NCBI GenBank assembly: GCA_029204225.1
Contig: CM055103.1
Span: 7,892,866-7,956,865 of the forward strand
Length of the DNA stretch: 64,000 bases
Source of the DNA: Diphasiastrum complanatum
Taxonomy: Eukaryota > Streptophyta > Lycopodiopsida > Lycopodiales > Lycopodiaceae
Direction: 5' to 3'
Shown here: positions 28,701 to 38,500 of the stretch, in pieces
Numbering within the stretch: position 1 is the stretch's first letter
Layout of the letters: each line of letters opens with the position of its first letter
The notes under the pieces: model-generated
Seen by the model: only the letters and a program-made list of their open reading frames with translations
Told to the model about the DNA's origin: nothing
The model's database searches: none
Program-made: the position numbers and the translations under genes

Positions 28701-31700
28701 GCTTCTACAGATGGTTGCCAGTGATCTTTGGGGTGCCAGTACATTTCCGCACACTGAGGATGGGGAGCACTTTTCTTCCACGGTGAGGGGAGACCAGTTC
28801 TGGAGGGATGCACAGACATTGTCAGGACTGCTTCGACCACTCTACATTGTGCTCCGCATGGCTGACAGCGAGGGGTCGACACTTGGACTGGTGTATGAGC
28901 TCATGGACCGGATTGGACAGTTCCTGCAGCTGCCCATCTTGCAGCCAGAGAGGTAAGCGGTACAGTGTTGCAATTGACCTTTATCTTTTTAGTACTTGCT
29001 AGTTTGTTTATCATGATTAGGCATGTCCTAGCAAAGCTATATGGTACTATACTTCAGTCTGTTGTGAGTTCAGAGGCGGAGACTAGGAGACTACATGCTA
29101 TGGGTCAGGCAAGGTTTTCGGGCCCATTATTCTACTACAGATCACATCTTCACGTTACGAGCCCTGATTGAGGAAGCCAAGCACAGGAAAGAGAGGGTTT
29201 ACTGCTGATTTCTGGACTTCAGGAAGGCCTTTGATTCTGTTCCTCACTCCTTGCTCATTCAGAGACTCCGAGATCTTGGCTTCTCCACCGCCATCATTTT
29301 GGCTGTGATGGCGCTTTATGAGCGCGTCCCGGCATAGTAGTGGCATCTCTGATCATATTTGGAGCACTATTAGGGTGAAGGAGGGTTGCTATATATATTG
29401 ATGAGTTGGAGAGAGTCATTACTCAGTGTGGTGGTATTGGTTGCAAGCTTGGGGACATCTTGATTGCTATCCTTCTTTATGCCAATGATGTGGTACTAGT
29501 CTCACCGACCAGAGAGGGCCTACAGCGACAATTGGATTGCTTACAGGAGTTCTGTACCAAATGGGGCCTAGGGTGAACATTGGGAAGACCAAAGTTATGG
29601 TCTTCAACACTTCTCGAGCATTCATGCAACGACAGGAGCTTACTTTTGATGGACAGGTTCTAGAGGTGGTCCCTTCTTATACATACCTAGGAATCCTTTT
29701 CTCGGGTCCTACTTTTAGTATGAGACAGGCCGCTTCCACTAGACTGGGGAAGGGACATGCCTCCCTTGTTCAGCTAGAGCAGTTTTTCGGAAGTCCATCC
29801 AGGATGCTCGCAGTAAGTGTCGCCTCTTTGATGCCATTGTCACCCCCGCGGCTCTATATGCGGCAGAGGCATGGTGTACCGGTCTCTCTCTTCACACTGG
29901 GCCAGTCTTTCATGATTACAGACCACCATGTTAGCTCGGTTGATTCGAGCGAGGCCTTCTGTTCCACATGAGATTCTTCTGGCTGAGTTCGCAGTTCCAC
30001 CTATACAGATTGAGGCAACTCTTCCTATCGCCTCTTCTCTTCGACTGTTTCTCCAGTTGCACTGTATTCAGCAGAGACATGGTGTCCAGGCTTATCTAGA
30101 GACACTTGGAGTGACATCTCGCGTTTGCATATTTACATGCTTAGCCGGATGATTCGGGCCAAGCGGTCAGTTCCTCATGAGATTATTTTGGCGGAGTTTG
30201 CTTCTCCTCCACTGATTGTAGAAACTATTTTCAAGATCATCACATTCATTCACAGAGTCTCAGAGCTTGATTCTTCCAGATACAGCTTTTACATCTTCTC
30301 ACACTTTGGTCAGGCAACGGGCTAAGTCCTCATGGTTTCAGTATGCTTCGGACTTTCTACAGAGCAATGGGATTATCTATGTCTGACCTCCCAAATGGGA
30401 CTCATGCATTCATTCGCCATCAGATCTACAGAGCATACATACACACTGTTTGGTCTCACCTGGATCCATCATGGGTTAAGCTTCAGTTCTACCACATTCA
30501 CTTTCTTCACCTTGATGCTTCAGGGCTTCCCGTCAGACCGAGTTATCTCTCTCAAGCGTTGTCTTTTGAGATCTTCTCTTTTGTCGGATGATCAGGATGT
30601 TGACCACAGCAAGCCACATATTACACTTTTCTTTCAAAAAAAAGTTAGGGAGAATACTTCGGACAGTGAGATTGACATTCCAGCTCGTCAGCCAAAGCTC
30701 CAGCGTCTTCCTCGACCATACAGAGTTCGTCACCAGAGGCCACCATGTGCCTCACACTAGATCACACAGTTTTTCTCTCTCAGTTAGTGAGTTTTATTCC
30801 TCCGCGTAGCTGGTGGTTAAGCTACTACTTTTGTACCCTCACCATAGCTGGAGGTTAAGCTTTGGTTTTATTTCCTGTTTATTTCTGTTTTAGTTTTAGC
30901 TGATAGAAATAAGTCCGGCACGGACAATGCTCCTTTTCTTTTTATTGCAGCATGTTACTTTCCACCAGAGTCCTCGTCTTTTGCTGAGGGTATTGGATCT
31001 CCATATCAGGACCTCTCACCAGATTTTTATTTTTTTTTATTTTCAGAGCGGGGGCATATTCTCCTCACAGGGGATTTTAATGCCCGGACATCTTTACGAC
31101 AGGCAGAGTTCTTCGACACCACTGATCAGCTATGTGTTCGTGCCTTGGACAGTGATATGCTTGGAGTCACCAGGACCTCCGCGGATAGTTTTGGACCTAC
31201 TACTTCATATGGTGAGCACTTATTGCAGTTTGGAGAGGCACATGAGCTAGCCATTTATAATGGCCTACCCTGCTGGCCACATTCAGACAGTTACACATGC
31301 CACCCTCACAGTGGAGGACATAGTGCCGTTGACTATCTCATGGGGCCACCATCCTTTGTACCCACAATTTCTGACTTCCACATCTTCCCCACCACCCTTT
31401 CTGATCACTCATTTCTCTCCTTCGATATCGGCCACCTCCCACCCACTCACCCATCTACACTACCCACGCTTACCCGAGCACCCACGTACACATTTGATCC
31501 CACTTGCATACCGCTATACCGACAGTCCTTAGCTGCACTCTTACACTCCTTTCCTCATGATAGTCCAATCGACACCCAGGCGGATTTCCTCACCACCTCT
31601 CTCCACACGGCCGCATCATTAACCCTCCCCACAAAACTCCACCCCAAAAAGATCAGCTAGCTATTGAGACTGGGAGGTTCCACGGTATTCCCAAAGAGGA

Positions 31701-32444
31701 GCGGATTTGCCAGTTCTGCTCCCTAGCTAAGGTGGAGTCTGAGGAGCACTTTATATTTCGGTGCCCTGTATATTATGAGATTAGAGGACGATATCACTGC
31801 CTGTTCCGAGAGATGCCTTCCACTCTACGATCTCTCATAGCTTATGAGGACCCACGGTGTGTCGCTCTCATGGTACACGAGATGTCCAGACTACGGAGAG
31901 ATCTATACGAGACACCCCAGCATTTTACCTCATAGCCATTGATTACTTCGTTCTTTACTAGACGGAAATCGCATGATTTAGTACCTGAGGATGAGGATTA
32001 TGATGAGGATGACGACGAGGATGTTGGCCGCTCTCCTGCTCATAGAGATCAGAGACAGTGTACCTCTCACCATCAGGATACCACCAGGATTACTAGACAT
32101 TCTACGCAGGGGCGTACTACTACTACTATCACACATACACGTGCTCATACTCACAGACGCCGCCGGCAGACTCCAGTGCTTTCCCATACTGTGGCTCGCA
32201 TTACATCTTTTTACAGGAGCAGCGCAGCAGATGGAGCACAGCCTTGACATCTTGCCCGAGACACATATGATTATTATTATGCACATTCTCGCATACGTGT
32301 CTTTTTTAGGTTGCACTAGATGTTTTTCTTTATTACAGTTTGGAGACGTTTTTTATACGCTCCTATGGTTACCACCTACATGACATGTACTTCATTAGTC
32401 TTATATGCCTTTTGGCATGAAAAAGACATTAATAAAGCTTACTT

Positions 32445-32529
<85 letters not shown>

Positions 32530-35500
32530 CCCCCACTCTCTCCCCTCCTCCATGGCGCGGAAAACCAGGGGAAGGCCTTTCTCCCCCACCCCTCTCCGCC
32601 CTCCTCCATCTCCCTCCACTCCGCCCCCCTCCCTCCTCCATCTCCCATCAGCCCCCCCTGCTGCGTAGCAACAGCCCCCCCCCCCCCGATTCCTGTTAGA
32701 GTTAATGTTTACTTTAGTACCCCTAGTGTTATCATTTAGGATTGATTAGTGATAGTTTGGCCATGCCTGCGTGCTATTATAGGGGCCATTACTATTTATA
32801 GTAAGTCGTATTTTAGGATCATTACTATTTATAGTAAATTCGTTTTTTAGTCAGGCATGTAGGTGGGCGCACTACTACTAGAATAGGATTTGCTTTTATC
32901 ACTTATAAACTCATCTTGGGTGTTTACCCAATATAGGTAGTAATTATAGCAATTAGCTTTTTGCTTTTTGCTTTTTACCTTACACATAGTTTAGAGAAGT
33001 ATACATGTAGGCTAGCGCCCTACCACAATTGTAATGGGACATAGTTGGAGTACATCTCTTCATGATTGTTGTTCTCTCTCATGTGTATGACTATTGTCTA
33101 ACAACAATAGGAATCTTGTCTTGGGTTACTTGTATGATCAAGTCGGTTTTCTAACATGGTATCAGAGCGTGTGTCAAGATTCGAGAGAGCAAGCCATTTG
33201 TGGTAGCTCGAAAGATGTTCAAAGAGACCAAGGGAGTCAATCTTCAAGCAAAGTTCTCAAGGTTAAGGCAAAAGTTGTCATGTCTACATTATTTGATTCA
33301 GGGGGAATCAAAGTTCTTTGATTCAAAGGAAGTCAAGGAATCGGGTGATATGTTGAACTCATGGTGGTCACATAGATACACTAAAGAGACATGAAGACTA
33401 AAGCAAGACATTGAGAAGTCATATGAAGCAGGTTCATACGAAAAGCATCGACATTCAAAGGAAATTGTACATCATCATACGAAGCAAGTTCTACATCGAG
33501 TAATGAAGACATTGAGATCAGAATTGATCATGAATTCTACATCAGAATTGAGGATCTTCATTACATGGGCTTCATGGAAGATACAGGCATACTTTTGCTA
33601 TGCATAGTTCTAGACAATGTAAACATTAAGGGGGAGTGTTAGAGTTAATGTTTACTTTAGTACCCCTAGTGTTATCATTTAGGATTCATTAGTGATAGTT
33701 TGGCCATGCCTGCGTGCTATTATAGGGGGGGCATTACTATTTATAGTAAGTCATATTTTAGGGTCATTACTATTTATAGTAAATTCGTTTTTTAGTCAGG
33801 CATGTAGGTGGGCGCACTACTACTAGAATAGGATTTGCTTTTATCACTTATAAACTCATCTTGGGTGTTTACCCAATATAGGTAGTAATTATAGCAATTA
33901 GCTTTTTGCTTTTTGCTTTTTACCTTACACATAGTTTAGAGAAAGTATATATGTAGGCTAGCACCCTACCACAATTGTAATGGGACATAGTTGGAGTACA
34001 TCTCTTCATCATTGTTGTTCTCTCTCATGTGTATGACTATTGTCTAACAACAATAGGAATCTTGTCTTGGGTTACTTGTATGATCAAGTCGGTTTTCTAA
34101 CAATTCCCCCTCCGGCCCTCCTCCTTCCCATCCTATCCCCGCCACTCCCATCTTTGCTACAGATGTTGCTCCGGACACATCCTTCCTATCTAATGCTGAC
34201 TACACCACCTCCAAGTCCTTCGAAAATTTCCTAGCCTACCAACTGAAGGAGTTGAAAGCAGATGTACAGGCCTTGAAACTAGAAATCATCCAACTACGCA
34301 CAGAGAACCAACAGCTTCGAACAAAAATGGATAACAACTATGCTTCCCAACCGCAAGAAGAGACAATGACGAAGATACAAGACCTAGAACAGCAACTGAG
34401 CCAACACAAAGAATCGACAGCCCACCTTGGATAGCCGATGGCGGAAGTAAGTCTACCCCTTCATCATTCATTTCCACTACTCTTAAGGAAGAAAAGCTTC
34501 GAGATTCCAAGGCTCTCAATATTATGGTACGAGGCATTGTTGATACCCAAAACGCCATTGAGGAAGCAAAAAGATTTCTCTGCACTACACTAGGACACAA
34601 TGCAGATGGTTTGGATACGGCATGGCATACTAAGAAAGACACCACTACTTTGATCCTCCACTTTACGTCACCTAAGTATCATAGAGAAACCTTGCGGAAA
34701 AGAGTGAAATCGAAAGACACTAAGATCTTCATGGATGATGATCTTACATATAACCAGGTTGAAGAGAGACGTCAAGCATTCCAAACCACCAAAGCTACCG
34801 GAAGACAGGCGATCTATCGTGATGGAGTTGTTCGGTACCTCGATGGTACTGCATCCGGAAATAGCCTATAGGAAATTGGGGTCCCCGTGCATGGGAGCAT
34901 CCCGGGACCCTTTCCACACCACCTACATCTTGGAGTATGGAACTGTAATGGCATACATTATCATCCACGGCTGGAGATCTTACCGATTTCATCACAGACA
35001 GAGATATACTTTTTTTGACGGAGACACACGAGAGCCCAGAGCGAGGACTACCCACATTTGCAGGCTACAAATGGGACTCAATTTACAAGACAGAAACTCA
35101 ATCAGTGAGTGGCAGAGGTTCGGGTGGAGTTGCATGTCTTTATCGAGAGTCACTACAGCCAGCTATAGAATTTATCCGACATGATGTACAGGCATGATAC
35201 ATATGGGTTCATATCACTGGACGAGCTATTGGTTTGGATAGAGATCTCTTCATTGCCGCCTCTTACTTCCCTCTAGAGTCGTCCCGGATCAGGCTCTCCT
35301 TACGCTGATCTCTCAGCAGACATTGTCAGATTTACAGATCGGGGTTATGTCCTCACTTGCGACTTTAATGCCAGGACTGCTACCAGACGGGTGGATTTCC
35401 ACGACACTGCTAACATATTACATACACGAGCTATTGATTGCAAGGACAAGATGGGCCCTATTATGAGCTATGGAGAGTACCTTTTATAGATGGGTGAAGC

Positions 35501-38500
35501 TCACGAGTTGGCTATTTACAATGGCTTAGCTTGTTGGCCACACTCTAGCAGCTTCACTTGCCACCCACACAGTGGAGGACAGTGTTATCGACTATCTCAT
35601 GGGGTCACCAGCTTTTATCCCACTCATGTCTAATTTCCACATTCTTCCCACCACCCTCTCCGATCACTCCTTCCTATCTTTCAATATGGGCTCCATCACT
35701 CTTCTTCTTCTTCTTCTTCTTCTTCTTCTTCTTCTTCTCTCTCTCTCTCTCTCTCCATGTGTGATAGTGACCATGCCGAAGTAAACCATATTGAAAAAAA
35801 CCATATCGAAACACAAACCAAATAAGAAACAGTGTGAAAACATGACAATATATAATGTCGGGCTCAAGGCACCGTAATGGAGTACCTGGATGTCTGATAA
35901 ACAGCATGGAAACGTCTCATAAACACTATACAACTTACACTCGTTCTCTAACTCATAGTCCAAATCATCGGAGTCTGTGGAACTGCCAAATAGGGAGTTT
36001 GCAGTTGACGTTGAGGGTGTCATGCGTTGTGTTGACCCTCTGCCTCTACCCCGTCCCCTACCTCTACCTCTCCCTCATGCCCCCACCTGGCTAGCTCCAA
36101 CTACTCCTCTGCTGCTCCCTCTAGGTCGCCCTCTAAACTGTGATCTCGTACCCTGGGATGGTCCTGTAAACTCAGGGTCGACCTGGCCCTCAACTGCCTA
36201 TGATAGCCCAATCCTCTCTATAAACAATGCTCCCAACGCACAGGTCTAGGTCGCCCGCTACGCCTAGGTGCAAGAACGGCTGGCTCTTCGTTTGTCTCGG
36301 CATCAGGGTCTACAGATAAATGACCCCCTCACACTCACCCTTTGCCATTGAATCCCCCTCCTCCATCCACTCCTTGTAACCAGGACCAAATGCCTCTCCA
36401 CCCCCGGACAGCTCGTCATCTCCCTCCTCCCCTCTATCCCGATGTCGAGCTGCTCTCCTAAGGCGTCGCTCAGACCGTGCCTCTGCATCTGCCTGCCTGT
36501 GCAGGTCACAATAGATCTCATCCTCGACATAGTTGCACGAATCGCAGTTCGAACCTTGAACCACGATTCGAGTCGTTCGAACCATTCAAAGCCGGTTCGA
36601 ACCAGGACAAAAAAAAACCAAGAAACCAAAAAAAAACGTTTTGAAAAAAACAAATTTGAGGTTCAAACCGTTCTCCAATTCGAACCAGCCTGGCCGATTC
36701 GAATCGATTTGAACCGGTCAAATCAGTCCGATTCAAATCGGCCAATTCAAATCACCTGGTAACTATGATCCTCGAGCCCCTCCTCCGTAGGTGGTACCTG
36801 AGGACCAGCAGCTATCATATGTACCATGCAAGAGTCAGGGTTCACCTGCAAAAACAAACAGACATGGTTCCATTTGTTAGATAAGCATCCTCGAAACGCA
36901 AGTACATCAAGCAATATCAAGTCACTAACTCACCTTGATCACGCAGTCACCCTGTGTGCCTGTGTGCGTGTGCGTGTGCGTGTGCGTGTGCGTGTGCGTG
37001 TGCGTGTGCGTGTGCGTGTGCGTGTGCGTGTGCGTGTGCGTGTGCGTGTGCGTGTGCGTGTGCGTGTGCGTGTGCGTGTGCGTGTGCGTGTGCGTGTGCG
37101 TGTGCATCTCAACATGCGTCCGTTGGTGTTCACAAACACCAACCGCCTGCACAATGGAGAGCCTTTTTCTCCTCTTCGTGTGATTGCTGGCCCATATGCT
37201 CCAGTATGTGGAAGCTAAACAGTCCTGTGAGAGGACTCTCTCTGCCAAACGTTGAAGGTCGAGAGTACTTCGACCATGAAAACTCCATCATGTCACAGAC
37301 GCCAACTAATTCTCTCTCAGCTGACACTGCTCTCGATCAAAAGGCCATAGGCCCCGCTCAAACATCACCATATCTCGCTCTATGTTCCTCAGAGTCAGGC
37401 CTATTGGCAAAAGAAACAGAACATGTGTCAGGCCACAGACGGATGTCTGGTAGAGTGCCACAAGGGGTGCAGCATGTGGGTTACCGCATGGATGGGTGTG
37501 TGGAAGTAGTCCCACCTCATCTCCCAAACAGTGAGGAGCTCGTCCTTCCTGCGCAAGTCACAGTGCAAATGATTAGTCATTGGCATTTCAAAGCATGTAC
37601 ATACAGCGAACATGAAACGAAAAGAAAGTGGGAGGAGTAATACATGTCTTCGTCCAAGTCTGATCTCTGAAGCGCCTCACCGATGTGGTCCATGGACACG
37701 TATATGAGACCGAGAGTGCACCCCTTTGGGTCTACTAGGTGCAGCACATAGAAGATAGGTTGAAGAACCTCTACAAGCTCACCCGACCGTGTCCAAAACT
37801 CCTCTCCAAACACTGTGGTTTGGAAATGCACTGCTCTTTTGTGCTACCTCTGAACTCGGCAAATGCATCATTGGCTGCCATCCTCCACAAATGATCTCGT
37901 ATGACACATAATCGATCGAGAACCAAGAAAAGGTAGGCAAAGCGAGTGGGCGTTGGCTTCTTCATGTCCAGTCATGAGAAGATACGGAACAATGCCAACA
38001 CACAATTCTTCTTGGTGACGAAGTTGACCTTGCGTATAGCCTGGGACGTGAGACACAAGACAAACATTAAACAAAAATTCGTTACAAGCTTAGAGAGGCT
38101 AGGAGCTGAGAACAACTGTTAAGTGTAAAAGGCTTTACAAAGCGTGTAAATAAAATTGTACCTCACGAACCCATGGAAGTGCAACCATGTCGTGGATGAG
38201 AACATCGATACAAGGTGTAGCACACGAGGTCCACACAATACTGGGGTGCTCCCTCATCACCATCTCTCCTATCTATCTGCAGTTCATGGCGTTGTCTGTG
38301 ACAACTTGAACCACGTGACCTGCCCCAATCTCCCGCACTACATCACTAACTACCTCATAGATGAACTCACCCGTGATGGCTCCACCAGCTCGAGTAGCAT
38401 TCACGCCTCGTAGGAATACTATGCCAAGCGGGCAAGAAACTAGGATATTGACGACGGATCGCCGATGAATGTCCATCCATTGCTCAATATCCAGCATCCA

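Larger units (their letters stand above)
32694..34102 (+). mobile_element. TRIM / short non-autonomous LTR retrotransposon, complete with 5-bp TSD
   Basis: Two LTRs, 32694-33156 (463 bp) and 33637-34102 (466 bp), differ at only about ten positions. Each begins TGTTAGA and ends TCTAACA. The PBS TGGTATCAGAGC (initiator tRNA-Met) follows the left LTR directly, and a polypurine tract AAGGGGGAG precedes the right LTR. The internal region is about 480 bp and codes for nothing recognisable. The target duplication ATTCC flanks it (32689-32693 and 34103-34107). It must rely on an autonomous copia- or gypsy-type partner. It is inserted in the Pro-rich part of LINE C ORF1, so it is younger than that LINE. 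Confidence 0.93.
32527..35755 (+). mobile_element. LINE C: 5' half of a LINE (ORF1 plus endonuclease), interrupted by a TRIM element
   Basis: A 5' region with ATG (MARKTRGRPFSPTP) follows (CT)n, as in LINE A, and is Pro/Ser-rich. After the TRIM (32694-34102) ORF1 continues with a long coiled coil (34220-34430; FLAYQLKELKADVQALKLEI and QLRTENQQLRTKM), then the RRM-like part (34520-34870; MVRGIVDTQNAIEEAKRFL, TLILHFTSPKYHRETL, IFMDDDLTYNQ, IYRDGVVRYLDG). ORF2 keeps the endonuclease (34900-35690; GVWNCNGIH, GRGSGGVACLYRESLQ, CHPHSGG, SDHSFLSFNMG) with several stops, and stops abruptly at a (CTT)n(CT)n tract. The RT is absent. Confidence 0.82.

Noticed and set aside
33094-33394. Gag-like ORF inside the TRIM
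   Set aside because: The translated frames show no zinc knuckle or recognisable gag signature and partly overlap the LTR; TRIM elements are expected to be non-coding.
36826-37640. Long open frames encoding VRVR..., CACA..., VCVC... and minus-strand HTHT.../RTRT... proteins
   Set aside because: They are translations of the (GTGTGC)n array, which is open in every frame; flanking residues belong to the hAT relic on the minus strand.
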